Below are positions 1-12,452 of a stretch of 64,000 nt of DNA, piece after piece. Origin of the DNA: Phylloscopus collybita. Lineage: Eukaryota; Chordata; Aves; Passeriformes; Phylloscopidae. The stretch covers positions 2,360,001 to 2,424,000 of the forward strand of contig JAJNNQ010000137.1 in assembly GCA_027886175.1 (NCBI GenBank), in the 5' to 3' direction. The notes below the pieces were generated by a model. That model ran no database searches and was not told where the DNA came from. It saw nothing but the letters and a program-made list of their open reading frames with translations. The translations under genes were made by a program, and so were the position numbers. Within the stretch, counting starts at the first letter, position 1; the number at the start of each line of letters is the position of its first letter.

Positions 1-3000
1 GATTTATTTTGCAATGAGCTGACTTCTGGCTCCTGTATTTTATCAGGCAAAACAATAGGGTGGCACCACTTTTCCTGTGGTGAAAAAATCCCAGATTATA
101 GCTGAGAAATATGATGGCATCTCACTTTAGCCAGTGATGTCTGATCCCTGTGGAAACTCAGCCTCTCTTCCTAAAGAGCAGCCTCAGAAAGTCAAAGAAG
201 ATACAGCCAAGAGACCAATCTATGGCTGCAAAATCTTTTCTTCTGGGTCTGAGAGCCCCAGAAGGCAAAATAAAGAAAGCATTCTCATTCTCCATTCTGC
301 AGTATCTCTGAAAATCAGACCCCATGGGCAGCACACACGCCTCCAGGCCTGGTCCTAATTTCCCAGACAGGGCAGTGCTGGAGCTTCAGAGGGGCCAAGG
401 AAATGCCCAGTGCCTTAATGTGAGGTACTTGGCTTTGAGGCTGTTGCCTTTCATCTCTCTTGGAAGACAACCAACGTTCCTAAACTCCCCTAAACCCATG
501 TTTCCAAACCCCCATAAAGGAAGGGAGTGGAAAAGAGGCTGGGCAGCCTTAAATCTCTGAATTCTTACAGAAGAATTCCTCTGTTCTCTCTGCATCTTCC
601 TTTCAAAGAGCTGTGAAACACCCTGGCTGAATTTAACCAAATATCACAAAGCATCTTACAGGTTTTAAGGCAAACGGGGAGTGGAGAGACTGATAAAGAA
701 ATGTTTGGTTCACCCCAAATGCAGTCACGAGGTCCTTCTGGAAACCAAACCCCTGTTCTGCTGTCATGGGACTGCTTGTTTTTGACGAGAGAAGTGTGAT
801 TCATCCACAGGGTACTGCTCACACTTTTGTCTTGGGCTGAATGCCCACCCCTCCTCCCACCTCACTTTTATTTTGCAAGCTCTTCCCTTCACTCTTAAGT
901 ACCCTGGTAGATTTATGGGTGAATATTATTGCAATACACTGCTGCTTCTTATCTATTCATCATCCCTTTTTCTGAGACTTATCTGGGGATTTAAAGTCTC
1001 CTTGATTGTAATGATCTTCAGGAATTAAGGGTATAAAGGAGATCCTGAAGTCCCGTATGCCTTCCAGGCATTTTTGTATCGCAAACTAAAAAGGGAGTAA
1101 ACATCAATTATGCTGAAGAAAAATGTATCATTAACTCTTCAAACGGCCAACCAGGAGCTGTTTATGTGGAGTAAAGATTTATAATAATAATTAATATAAT
1201 TTGTAATACTGGGAGCTTGCAGGAAATGTTGGTGGTGTGTGACTCGGATAATGAAGGGTCAGTTGGAACTTTTGTGGAAGGGACAAGAAGGAGTTTGGCC
1301 ACACAACTCTGGGAGGCAAAAATGCACAGCCATGACTTCTGGTTGACCTTTCACATGCCAATTTTCATGACTGGAGTTCTGCATGTCCCCCTGCCATATC
1401 CCTGATTTCTGGATTTCAGACCACAGCTTCCACCACCATCATCATCATCCAAGCATTGGGCTGGGAGATGAAGAGCATCACGTCCTGTACTCACCGTCCT
1501 GATAGAAAGGAAAAGGATCTGCTTGTTCAGGTTTGAGAACCCTGAGTGATTCCTGCCCTTCCAGGTCCTGCAGCCCCTAATTTAGACCCACAAAGGTTCC
1601 CCTTGCCCCACACATTTGACAGGATCTCAGCATCCAAGACAACCAAACAACATCATCATTTTTCCTTCTTCATTCCAGCACAGATGTTCTGCCTCTGTGT
1701 GCAGAACAAGGGCACATCTGGGATGCACTTGTGGGAAAAGAAACGAGCAGACCCACAGCTCTGGAGCTGGTTGTGGAGACAAGGGTAGAAGGGCCTTGTG
1801 TCCTGATTAAATCAGTGGGGAAGCTCCATCTGAGCAAAGCCTAAGCTGGAATGGAAATAGCAAACATCTGGTTATAACTTCTTTTAGTTATATCCCTGCT
1901 CCTTTCTTTCCCCTAGGGGAAAAAAAACCAAACAAATAATAACAGAACCAAACCAACCAATAACCTCAAGTTTAACACAAGGAGATAGAGAGTTCATAAT
2001 TCCTGCCAGATGCCTCAGTGACAGGGTCAGAGAGGAGCAGACTCACTCTCAGCCTAAGCAGAGAGGGAAGATTTGCCTTCTGAGTTGACAAGGCCTGGGA
2101 TCCCATAAAAGACCATATGCTCAGGCAGTCACAGTACAAGACACACAACTGTTCTTTGAGGGTGTCTCTAATTCCTCTCTCTCATAATTTTTCCCCTCTT
2201 GCTTAATCCAGAAAATTAACATCAGCAAAGATTTTTCCCTATGAGCTGACTGAGTCAGCCAGTTTGCTTTAAGACAATAATTAGTAAACTCTGTACATTA
2301 GTAATGCATGTTGAGGTGTGCTAAGACTGTCCCCTGGAAAACTCTGCAAAAAATACTGGGAATGCAAACTTCAATGCAAAGGAGAGGTTTTGTGACAGTC
2401 CCAATCCCATATAAAAGGAAATTTTTTACTGGAAGAGGGGTTGATGCCTCTCCAAAGAGGGCTGGGGTTGCAGGTGGGTTAATCACAGGGGGGGTAATTA
2501 TTCTGCAGGTGTTGGGGCTGAGTGAGAGATGGGCTTGGCACAAACCAAGGTGCCTGAATGCCATGCAGTTCCCAGTCCTATTTCTAAGACATTTCTATGA
2601 GAGGTGCCAATCTGGAAACAAGATAATTTGTGGATAAATGTAGGTCCTCTCATGCTTTCCTATCCTTACAAGATCACACCTGGGAAGACATGAGGCAGAG
2701 TGCATCCTTCCCATGAATAAACCCATCCCAATTTAAACAAGCATTTTCACATGCCTCTCTCCAGTCCCCCCAGAACTGTGAAGAAGCCAACACTTCCCTC
2801 CAAATCCCGGAGGGAAAATTATTTTGAACTTCAGGTTATGAAGGACCAGGTCCTCACCAGGAAAACTAATTCTGAGCCCTCCAAAGATGTGATGACCACC
2901 AGCAGGTCAGACTGTGAGGGTGCAGGAATCTGTGGTCACTTCCCCACATGGCTTCAGTTTCTCAGAGTAACTTTGAACAGCTTGAAAAAAAAAAAGGGGG

Positions 3001-3270
3001 ATAAAAGTCCCCCTGTACCTGCTTTATTTATTTAGGCAGTTGTCTCCAGCTGTGACATCCTAGAGGGAGAAACACCTTTCACACTGTGCTCCCAGACCCA
3101 GCCAAGCCTCAGTCCACCACCAAAACATCAGGTAAACAGGAGTGAAAGATGAGGCTGCTGCCAGTGTGGACTATGAGACTCCAGCTCATCACATCTAATC
3201 CTTACCAAAAGCTTCCAGGTTTCCCTTTAGGTTGGATTTTTCTTTTTCCTCAGGGACACCTCATTACACT
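1..3270. other. Unique non-coding sequence
   Basis: I see no gene or recognisable interspersed repeat here. Open frames are at most about 110 codons, overlap on both strands and show no domain. A short A-rich patch lies near 1919-1960. Bases 2995-3014 form a small perfect hairpin: AGGGGGA, a six-base loop, then TCCCCCT, just after a run of A. Confidence 0.6.
2995..3014. repeat. Short perfect hairpin
   Basis: AGGGGGA (2995-3001) pairs with TCCCCCT (3008-3014) around the loop TAAAAG. It follows an 11-base A run. No function is implied. Confidence 0.5.
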
Positions 3271-3271
3271 T

Positions 3272-3302
<31 letters not shown>
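3271..3302. repeat. Poly-T tract
   Basis: About 30 bases of almost pure T with two interrupting C, followed by CCCCC. It could be a retroposon tail on the minus strand, but no recognisable element adjoins it. Confidence 0.9.
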
Positions 3303-3805
3303 CCCCCTCCCTGCACTGCTAAAGGTTGCTTTACAATAAGGTCAGGAAAGAAGAGGATTTTTTAGCTATTGCTTACTTTACAGACCATTTCTCATCCTTC
3401 CTAGTGCTCCTGGTAATACTTACTGAGAGACAAAGCCATTCATCTTCGCAGATTCCCAGCCAAGTGTGGTTTGAAGCAGTTCACTTGCACTGTCAGAAGA
3501 GATATTACTCGCTATAAAAAGCTGCCTTATTCCCCCAAGTTGCCGTACTCGACGCGTGACCCTTTTTTGCTGAAAGATTGGCACGATGATTGCTTACTTC
3601 TAGTCACCTGGAACTCTTCTGTCTGCAAGACATTTTATTGAGAATCACATTGTACCAGTCAATCACCCTCCCACCACCATATGTTGCTGTGGCAGGAGGG
3701 AGCCCGGCGAGCCTGTTCGCCCTGCTTGTGAAGCTGCAGCTTGGGTGACCTTACGAGAAAACATCACCTGGCTCTGCAGAGGGGTGGTGGGAGCACCTGG
3801 GACAA
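3303..3805. other. Unique non-coding sequence
   Basis: Unique sequence between a poly-T tract and a solo LTR. I see no gene or repeat in it. Confidence 0.5.
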
Positions 3806-3810
3806 CTTGT
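3806..3810. repeat. Target-site duplication, left copy
   Basis: CTTGT directly before the LTR; the identical partner is at 4608-4612. Confidence 0.8.
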
Positions 3811-4607
3811 TGTCTTGGTTTGGAAAGACAGGTCTCTGCCAGGGAAAGCTGGAGTTTCCCTTGGAGTGGAAAATGTAAACCCCTCACCCCCGCCAAATTG
3901 TAATTTTGCAGTTAAAGGGCTTTCAGGCAAAGATTTGGGAATAGGAATAACAGTTCTTTACTAGGAATATTAACAATACAAATGTAGTAGGAAAAAAAAA
4001 AACCAAAAAAACCCACCCACACACACACCAAAAAAACCCCACCCAACCAAACCAGGAAACAAACAACAATTTTGGAGAACCCTGACAGAGTCAGAGCTAC
4101 AACCTGACACCCTGTTGGTCAGGGTGTTGGAAGCAGTCCAAGAGTGAGTCCTCCTGGAGTGGCAGAGGTGGTTCTGTTGAAGTAGAGATGATCCTGAACA
4201 AGGGTCCAGTGATGGTGAGAAGGGTCCAGTCTTCCTCCAGGAATTGGGTGAAGCTGGATACTTCCTGTTCCTATGTCTCAGTTTTTATCCAGGTAGGAAT
4301 GGTTGGCTCCCTGCACTGGGTGGAGCATTCTCACAATGGGATGATGGAATGTGGTTATTCTACTTTGGGGGTGTCTGCTTTTAGGGGTGTCTTAATGGCC
4401 CATTAGCAGAAAATATCCCCCTGGAGAGAGGATGGGTGGTGAAAGAAATAAAAAACACTGCCCCACCTGGTTTGAACAGCTGCCCCATCATCAGAAGGCA
4501 TCTACCCCTCTCCCCCCAGAGTTACAAGAGATAAAGAAAAAACACCTCCCCAGCTGCTTTTAACAAATGAAATAGAACACACACCCCTGGCTCCACAACC
4601 CAAGACA
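3811..4607 (-). mobile_element. Solo endogenous retrovirus LTR (797 bp)
   Basis: Both ends and the target duplication are visible. The element begins TGTCTTGG and ends CCAAGACA, an exact 8-bp terminal inverted repeat. CTTGT lies directly on both sides (3806-3810 and 4608-4612). The transcribed direction is minus. Read that way it has the blocks GGTGGGGCAGTGTTTTTT, ATGGGCCATTAA and CATCCCATTGTGAGA, then a TATA-like GATAAAAA near 4275 and a stem-loop near 4117. The plus LTR at 23304 shares the same blocks in the same order. The usual polyadenylation hexamer appears mutated. An A/C-rich patch (3990-4065) lies inside. No internal retroviral genes adjoin, so this is a solo LTR left by recombination. 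A 5-bp duplication fits an ERVL-like or related lineage, but I cannot name the family. Confidence 0.85.
4107..4127 (-). other. Stem-loop inside LTR
   Basis: ACACCCTG (4107-4114) and CAGGGTGT (4120-4127) are perfect complements around a five-base loop. Read in the LTR's sense direction the loop is ACCAA. The related LTR at 23304 keeps the same stem with one mismatch and the same loop. Confidence 0.7.
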
Positions 4608-4612
4608 CTTGT
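4608..4612. repeat. Target-site duplication, right copy
   Basis: CTTGT directly after the LTR, identical to 3806-3810. Confidence 0.8.
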
Positions 4613-7600
4613 CTTGGATGCTGTCCCCTGTAAACTTCACGCTTGTCCTTCTCCATCCTGTCCCCAGGCAGATCCTTTCTGGCTCACGCTTGCAATCTGA
4701 AACAGGGGAAGCTTCTGTGGTCACTTCCACTCGGGAGGTTTGGGAGGTGATGGGACAGCAAACTGGTTGGATGTGTTGGTCCTGAAGCTGACACCCGTGC
4801 TGGACCCAGCAAACAGAAATTATGAAGCCCAGTGAGCACCTCAACCCACTGTGGAGCAGCAAAGAGAAAAGCAGGAGGTGGGATGTCCACAAGCTGCCCA
4901 CGGAAAACCTCCCACCAGGCCAGGACGAGGCTGGAGCATTGGGAGGACCTGTGGCAGCCCTGAGGTCCTGCAAAGAAAAGCTGCCACACCAAGAGAGGAG
5001 AGGCACTGTCTGCAGTATTTCTGTCACACGGGAGGTTTATAATAAACCCACTCAGTTTATCTCCAAGACAGCTTGAACATGACAGCAATTTTCCTTGCCT
5101 TGACGCAGATTGCAAAGGTGTCGGTGGGGCCCTCCTGCCTCAGACATCAATCCCTGAAAGCAGGACAGCTTCCCCATCACACCCTGCAGGGCTGGCTGGA
5201 GGGAAGGCTCTTGGCTTGCTGGAGTCACTACAATTTGTAAGGAAGCCCATGGTCTTTACAAGGCCAGTAGGAATCATTTTTTTTTTTTTTTTCCAGAGGG
5301 CAACATGTCAGCACACAGTTTAGGTAGATCCAAACACCTGTATAATTCCTTAATTAGGCTATCTTAGGTTTAAGAAACCACAAATATCCACTAACTGGGG
5401 TTCTAGATGTGGCAGTATGTGAGAATCCTGCCTGATTCCTGCCACAGCCTCAGCTGAATAAATCTTGTTGTTCCCCATGCTTTTTTACTTGCTTTTTACT
5501 CCCCTCTATCCTCTGAGATTCCCCCCTTCCCATCTAAATTCCTGCAGGTGCTCTTTCATACTGCCTGGGGATCACCAGCTCAGTCCTACCCTCTTACCTG
5601 CACCACCTCTTACCCTGAGGCTGTTCCTGAGCCTTGACAGAGCAGCTACCTCTGGAGAAGCTGGAACCCAGCCTGGTGACAGCCACAGCCACTGTTTCCC
5701 TGCTGGTTTTAGCTGCACAGTCACAGGGAGGACTGACAGCCTTGGCCACATGCAAATCACGACTGCACATGCATGTACAAGGAGCCTGAGCAGGCAAATA
5801 ATTACCTGCTGGAGGGAGCAGGCATTTATTTCTGTGCCCAGAGAAGATGGATCTGAGCACCCATGGGCTTTGGGAGGATTTAATAACTCCTCCTTACTCC
5901 AGGAATGCGTGCCCTGGACAACCAGCAGTCATTTGAGCTGAGCAGTCACGCAGGCAGAGTGACTTGATTGCTGACTTGCCAGGGCTGGTGCACAGACATT
6001 GTCACACTGGGGCTGTGCTCCCAAATAAAACAGGCCAGGGATCATCTCCTGGGCCAGGGAGCACAGCTCTCATCCACATAACTAAACTGGTTTTCCCCAC
6101 ACCAGGATGAGGCAGCCTTGATGGGATTCTCTCAGGCTGTGCTCTCCCTCAAGACATGGAATGTGACCACAGATTTTGGTCAAAACACTGCTGAAAAGAG
6201 AGCAGTGCTCTGGCCCTGTTTAGTTGTCTGGTTAGGAACAGCTGCAGATAACTCTGCCCTGTTCTCCTGCCTGTTCCCCATCTGGCTGCCCCAGCCCTGG
6301 GCTGTCCAAGGCTTCAGAGCTCCAGCTGTGCCCCCAGATGTGCCTGGAGCTGCATCTCTCATTTCAGCATCACTGCCTTTGGGATATTGAGCACACTTGG
6401 AGGCAGCAGCCTCAGATCTGAGCAGAGCTTACTTTTTACTGATCTCTAGGCAGGTCAGACCTCTGAAAAGACATCAGGGAGTCAGCCAAGTCCTGTTACG
6501 CTGCAGTCAAAAGGTGTGACCCTTTCCTGCCTTGCAAGAACAACAAGTTCCCCAAAAACCTTTTCCCGATCAGTTTGATTTGGGGGAACACAGCATCTTT
6601 ACCATGCCCTTCCCTTGGAATTCCACTGAGCCCTTTATTTGGGATGCCTGGAGTTGGGTCACCTGCCACCACCCCTCCTGCTCCCCAGAGAGGTGTGTCC
6701 AGTGTCCTGCTGCCAGAGGAAGCACAGTTCACATCTCCGTTCTGCTATTGACTCTCTGACAAAACTTGGGAAAACAAATCCTTCCCTCCTGCTTTGCCCA
6801 CCTTAATTCCAAAGAAAACCCTTTCTGGGAGGCAGCCACAGCCTTTGGTTACTCTGCAAATAGCACCCAGTTCTGGTGCTTGGAGATTCCCTCACTGGAT
6901 TTTGTGCCTAAGGGTCCTCTGTCACCTTTCTGTTATCAGCTTTTCTTGACTGACATTTTTTGGGAGTTGGTTGATTTTGGGGAAGGTTCTGTTGCGTTTT
7001 TTTTTCCCCATATGTTTGCAACAAATTTTATTTCCTGGTTCTGAAACCCACATGGTAATCAGCAATCCCAATTCTTACCCTCCAGTATCCTTCTCATTCC
7101 ACTTTTGCTCTTACTTCTAGGCTTTCCAAAGGAAAAAAAAAAGGAAAGCATTTCCATGATGCCAAAAGCAGCTGCACCATCCTCACATTTTGTTGGTAGG
7201 AAAGTGCAAACAGACCCAAGTAGCAATGCTTCAAGGCAGGTCTGGGTCTGAAATCCCTCAAGGACAGGGGAAGCTATCTCAGGTGTGTTCCCTCACATCT
7301 GCTACAGAAAAATTGAGCCAAAGCATGAGCCTGGCCAGTCTCTGCATTAACTGCTCAAATACTGCAGTGCAAATGCACAAAAAGGTCCATCAGGTGGATT
7401 TTGTGCTCGCACCCCAAATCTGTGCTGTTTGTGAGCCTCCAAGTTACAGATCAGCTTTGAGGCTGGACATGGGGAGGTCAGGGAAGGGAGGCAGTGGCAT
7501 TATCTGAGGGTGGCAGCACTAAGAGCCTCTAACCCAGCAGGGAGAATCCATCCCCCAGCTCTGACCTTCCTGCCCAAGAGACACCGGAGCCTGGCCCCGA

Positions 7601-9056
7601 GCAGGGCAGGAACTACAGAGGCACATTTATTATTTTACTGCTTTCCCAAGAAATGAAAATATTATTAATGAGTGTAATTTAAAAGCAGGGGGAGCAGACA
7701 AAACCAGGCTTACAGCGAGCTGCTGTGCACTGCCTGGGGAGGGCCAGGGAGGAAGCGATGGGTAGATAGCAGCTATTGTGTCTGGCTTGCAAGGTTACTT
7801 GTTCTGATAGAGCTTCATTTCACATCTATCCTGGAAAACAAATTCCCTTTCAGGCCTGTTCATAATGAAGAATAAAGAGGCCATTGTTGCAGAAAGTTAA
7901 TTGTGCTTTTAAGCCATGTTCTGCAGCCTCTCCACGTCACTTTGGAGCAGCCAGTGAGCTCGGGGCTGCTGGGGAAGGGGTGACACAGCCTCCCCTGTAC
8001 ACCTGTGGCTACCAACAAACAGATCTCTTTGCCCAGCACTGAAAAATCATCATCTGTGACAACTCTTAGTGTTGCTTCAGCAAGCTGCCTTGATTTTTAT
8101 TTTTTTTTTCCCCAGGATTATAGGTGGGGTTTCTGTTATTGCCACAGCACAGGGGTTCACATTTTCCATGGATCCATGGAGACACAGTCTGCAGGGAACC
8201 TCAACACTGCTGCAGGGAACTTCCACTCCAGCTGACACCAAAAAGAGGCTTTCTCTCCTTTATTTACCCAAATTCATGCACCATTTCTCCTGCCCTGAAA
8301 GACACGTAACGGTTAAAAAACTTACTGTGCTTGATTTTCTTTCCTGAAATCCCATTATATTCTTCAGCATTAGCTGAGCTGAATTATATTTAGAAATGTT
8401 TCAGCCACGTTAGAGTGGTTTTAAGACAATTTAGTCTCAGGAAATGTTACCCAGAGGGAATACAGGAAGAGCAATCATTAAGGATGCTTGTCATTAGACT
8501 TTTAACCTTCGTGCTTTACCTGTCTCTCCCTACCAGGCAGCTCCAGCAAGGATCATTCTTTCTACAGCTCGTTCATTTATCTCTATCTTTCTGCTCTCAC
8601 TGAAGTCAAACATCAATTAATGCTATTAAAGCAGAGCTGCTGTGTAGATATCTTCAACAGAAGCATCTTCTCCCTGCTGTCTTTATCCCTTTTCTCTGTC
8701 TTAAAACCCCAGCAGTGTTCATTGGGCAAACTGAATTTTCCCAAACCACACACCAGGCAGCCTGGGAGTGTTTGGTTCTCCCTGACCTGGTGTGACAGCA
8801 GAGCCAACAGGCCATCTGCCAACTCCAACAGCCTGGCCAGCAGCCCTAACTAAGGGCCAGGCTCCTCAACATCAAGAGACTGGCTCAAAACTGACTAAAC
8901 AAAGATTAAATGTGATAGCATGGGCTTCTTTTATTTGCATCCTGGATTTTCACCATTAGGTTACCCTTGGACAAATATTTTCTGGCTTCTAGAGACAGGG
9001 CAGGGCAGACCATGAATCATGGACAAAGCCTAAAAATCTCTGTCAATTTGAGGAGG
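4613..9056. other. Unique non-coding sequence
   Basis: No gene or interspersed repeat is recognised. Contents noted: a T16 run at 5277-5292, an AT-rich stretch with TTATTAATGAG near 7625-7690, a 16-bp palindrome at 8165-8180, and an AT-rich block with several TAAT/ATTA cores at about 8345-8600 that resembles conserved non-coding sequence in composition only. Confidence 0.5.
8165..8180. repeat. 16-bp perfect palindrome
   Basis: TCCATGGATCCATGGA reads the same on both strands. It is too short to assign any function. Confidence 0.7.
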
Positions 9057-9073
9057 AAAAAAAAAAAAAAAAA
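9057..9073. repeat. Poly-A run
   Basis: 17 consecutive A. No element is recognised next to it. Confidence 0.9.
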
Positions 9074-10492
9074 GGCAGATCTTTTTTCTTCTAATGCAAG
9101 GATTATCCCTGAATCACAGGGAACTTCAGGGCAAAAGAACAAGTCTTGAAATACCCACAAGAAAGCCAGTGATGACAATAACAAGCATGTACTGATAGAT
9201 ATGTGCTTGATTTTTCTTTCTTCACGTGCCTCTCCTGCACCATTGCCATCAGTAAGTTGTTGGGAGGATGTGAGCACTCCCCACATCATCCCCTGGCAGC
9301 ACAGATTCTTCTTCCCCCTCATGTGTGATCCAAAACATGCTTTGGCTTCCAAGAAGGGTATTTCAGGTATGGCTGAATATCAATTTGACATCAGTGTCAA
9401 AGCAGAGGTTTTCCATGTGTTTTAGGAAAGTCCAGCTGAGTCTTTTAGGCCTCTCCAATCACTCCTGGCCTTTGAGAGGTGGTCAAGCCCACAAACATGA
9501 CCCAGCTGGAGCTGTCACCTCAAAACTGGCATTCATTGAATGCCCAAAAGGGAGGTTTTTCTGTGCTCTGGTCCCCCTGTCATGTCCAGAGAGTCTCAGG
9601 AGTTATTCTGACACCTCTGCACTCTGGTGTTGTCTCACATCTACTCCAGCCTGCAGCCAGTCCAGATAGGGACATGTGACAGAGGAACCTTCCTTGATCC
9701 AGGTATCACAGTCCCTGAGCATCACCTTCCCAGGACATCTCTGTGCCAGGCTGCTCATCCCAACAGATATTTATTCCCACCCAGCCCTTGCCCCCAACAG
9801 CTTTCCATTCCTCTTCCCACATCCCATTTGTGGAGCAGTGAAAAGCAAGTCAAGCACAGGTCTTCAATGCTTTTGTTTACTTTTTATTTACTTTGGGAGC
9901 TGCAGCAGGAAGAGAAACAGGAACTGGCAAACATTTCCCTGCTGAGCTTTAGTTCAGATGTAACCATCTCTGCCAGAGAAAGGTCTCCATTATAGGAGGG
10001 GATGGTCTTGAGAGGAACTCAAGCTACAAATTCTGTTTATTCCCTGCCGTTCTGCAGGTGGATGGTTTGGAGCTAAGGCGTGGGCCCTGTGAGATTCCCA
10101 TCTCTTCCATCAATACAGAAAAATCCTTTATGACCTTTCCAACACAGAGTTTTGGATGAGGGGGTAGCGGGGGGGTGGAGGTTAAAGGGTCATCAGAAAC
10201 ACTGCTGGACCTCCTTGGAACTTCATTTCTTCATCAATAACTCTCACAGAGGATCTTATTCCTTATTTCAGGCAAGCAATATTATATCATCAGAGAGACA
10301 GCACGAGCAAAGGCCAGTGTCATCATGCACATAGAGGTGCCATTAACAAGCACAGACACAAAAATCAATGCACTGCACTCCATGCCTTTGACTCCAGCTC
10401 CGCAGTGACCCCGTTATCTGACTTGCCCTCCCTGCCCGTGGAGACAGACACCTCCCAGCACACTGGATACCCCTTCCCACAGCCCCATTCCT

Positions 10493-10494
<2 letters not shown>
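9074..10494. other. Unique non-coding sequence
   Basis: Short overlapping open frames only, with no recognisable domain or repeat. Confidence 0.5.

Positions 10495-10542
<48 letters not shown>
10495..10542. repeat. Long poly-A tract (48 A)
   Basis: 48 uninterrupted A. This length would fit the tail of a young retroposed copy on the plus strand, but I recognise neither a SINE/LINE nor a processed transcript in the sequence before it, and no flanking direct repeat is clear. Confidence 0.95.
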
Positions 10543-10545
<3 letters not shown>

Positions 10546-11397
10546 CAAAAAGAAGAGAAATCAAGTTTGTAAACAGCAATTTGTCTGTAAGGTGAGAGGC
10601 AAGGAGACAGAGGCTTATTTAAAATTAATGTCAGTCCCAAAGGATGTTTCTCCTGTCTCTGTGGTCCAGGGTTATTGAGGCAATGCTGTGGTTCCTGTGG
10701 CCCCACGGAGTCAAAGGGGGACAGAACTTGCTCATCTTTAGAGCAAATCACCATCTTTCCCCCATTCTGCTGTTCTTCTTTGTCCTTTCTCATTTCAGGA
10801 AAAAGAAGCAACACTTCATCTTCCCTTCCCAGCATTCCATTTTTGCTCAAGAGTGGAGGGCTCTTCAGATTTCTCTCTCAACGTTTTGTAGCTGGCCTCT
10901 TCTACCCAGGCTACCTGCAAACCATGAAAAGTCTCGAATAATTCACAACCAGCAGTGGACAAAAATGGAGTCACCTCCTGCCTTCCATTTTCTGGTGGTA
11001 TCCACAGTTTGCAAATGCAGCTGAAGTATTGCTTGATATGTCTGTCTCTCTCCTTCATTTTCCACGAGTTTTGATTCAAGTGGGTCTCTCAAACGTCCCT
11101 CTCTACACCTACAAAGTGTTTATTTCTTTTGCTTTGCTCCAGGTGTAATGAGCTGCCCAGAAAGCTGGCAAATGAGAATAGCTTGGCACAGGTTTGACTC
11201 CTCCTTTGGTGTCCAAACCCTCAGCACTGCAAAGCAAAGGGATCATGTGGATTAGCAAACCCATCCCAGGTCTGTGCCGGGGGTAGAGGTGACCACAGCT
11301 AATGAGGAAGCACAGGAAGAGGGAGGGCAGATGGGAAAGGAGCCATGAGTGCTTGTTTTGGGAAGTAGAGTTGTGTTTCAGCAGGGATAGGAAAGCA
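10543..11397. other. Unique non-coding sequence
   Basis: Unique sequence between a long poly-A tract and an LTR. The overlapping open frames (up to 126 codons) on both strands show no domain. Confidence 0.5.
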
Positions 11398-11403
11398 GAT
11401 TTT

Positions 11404-11922
11404 TGTAATTTGGCACGAAAGGGACGACACTCGCGCTCTGAGATGTCCAAGGCAAAAAAAAAGTTTATTTACAGACCTCGACATTTATAGAATTCCAACA
11501 GTGACCATGGATTGGAGGAAGAAAATTGTCCTCTCCAACCACACTGGGCAACCCAAAAGTCCATCAACAATCTCCTCCTCCAGAAAGGAATGCAAAACAA
11601 TAATTGTTTACATGAAAAGTGCGTGAGAAACTCCATTGCAAAAATGCAAACACAGAAGGCTGAAACAGAACTTTAGAAAAACAGAGAAGAACAGGGCGAC
11701 AGCAGATGGTTCCCTTCATTAAAGGAATTCCTTCTTCATTAAAGGAATACTTCTTAAAGGAAGAGTCCTGAAGAGTCACAGCTCCAGGACCCCAGGTTTG
11801 GCTGGCCAGTGCATCCTCAGATACCCTGGCATGGAGGTCCTGGATGGGCAAGCTGCAAGTAAAGGCAACTTCCCTGGCCACAAGAACTTCAGAGACCCTC
11901 ACTCACAGCAGGAGATACAACA
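11404..11922 (-). mobile_element. Probable solo ERV LTR (519 bp)
   Basis: The element begins TGTAATTTGG and ends GATACAACA on the plus strand, giving TG...CA ends. The flanks are GATTTT (11398-11403) and GATTCT (11923-11928), a 6-bp target duplication with one mismatch. In the minus direction a TATAAA box (11484-11489) is followed 20 bp later by an AATAAA signal (11464-11469). After that comes a CpG-bearing tail ending GTGCCAAATTACA. This compact promoter/polyA layout and the 6-bp duplication are typical of ERVK-like (betaretroviral) LTRs. Within it, 11713-11763 holds an imperfect 20-bp duplication built on TTCATTAAAGGAAT. No internal retroviral sequence adjoins. The right boundary is less certain than the left. 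Confidence 0.65.
11713..11763. repeat. Imperfect ~20-bp tandem repeat in LTR
   Basis: TTCATTAAAGGAAT occurs twice 20 bp apart, with a shortened third unit TTCTTAAAGGAAG. Confidence 0.7.
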
Positions 11923-11928
11923 GATTCT

Positions 11929-12122
11929 GTTGATGTGGCATTTAGACTCTCTCTGGAGATGTTCCTCAGTGCTGGCTTAGGAAGAGAAATTTGGGTGCAT
12001 TAGGGAGATTGGCAGAGAGAGGTTTGGGCTCATTTTAAACCCATGGTGAGGCAACAGCTCCTTATCTCACCTCTGTCAAAGGAGCCACAGGCATCAGGAT
12101 TACCACTTGACCCTTGGCAGGC

Positions 12123-12123
<1 letters not shown>
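11929..12123. other. Unique sequence before poly-A
   Basis: Unique sequence ending in a 44-A run. It could be a short retroposed piece, but no family is recognised. Confidence 0.4.

Positions 12124-12167
<44 letters not shown>
12124..12167. repeat. Long poly-A tract (44 A)
   Basis: 44 uninterrupted A, the second such tract within 1.7 kb. No element is recognised upstream. Confidence 0.95.
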
Positions 12168-12170
<3 letters not shown>

Positions 12171-12330
12171 TGCAGGAAAGGAGTGGTCACTGCCCAGCCA
12201 CAAAGACAAACGTCTCCCAGTAATTCCCTCAGCTCAAAACCAGAAGCCTCACACAGGGCACCCAGACTAGGTTCACACCCACGCCCGCCCAGAAACTTCT
12301 TGAGGAAGCCAAGTCAAATCACAGTTCTAG

Positions 12331-12452
12331 GAAAAGAAAAGAAAAAAGAAAAGAAAAGAAAAGAAAAGAAAAGAAAAGAAAAGAAAAGAAAAGAAAAGAA
12401 AAGAAAAGAAAAGAAAAGAAAAGAAAAGAAAAGAAAAGAAAAAAAAGAAAAA
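12331..12452. repeat. (AAAAG)n microsatellite
   Basis: About 120 bp of the pentanucleotide AAAAG (about 20 near-perfect units). Its stop-free frames give artefactual Lys/Glu/Arg-rich open frames. Confidence 0.97.
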
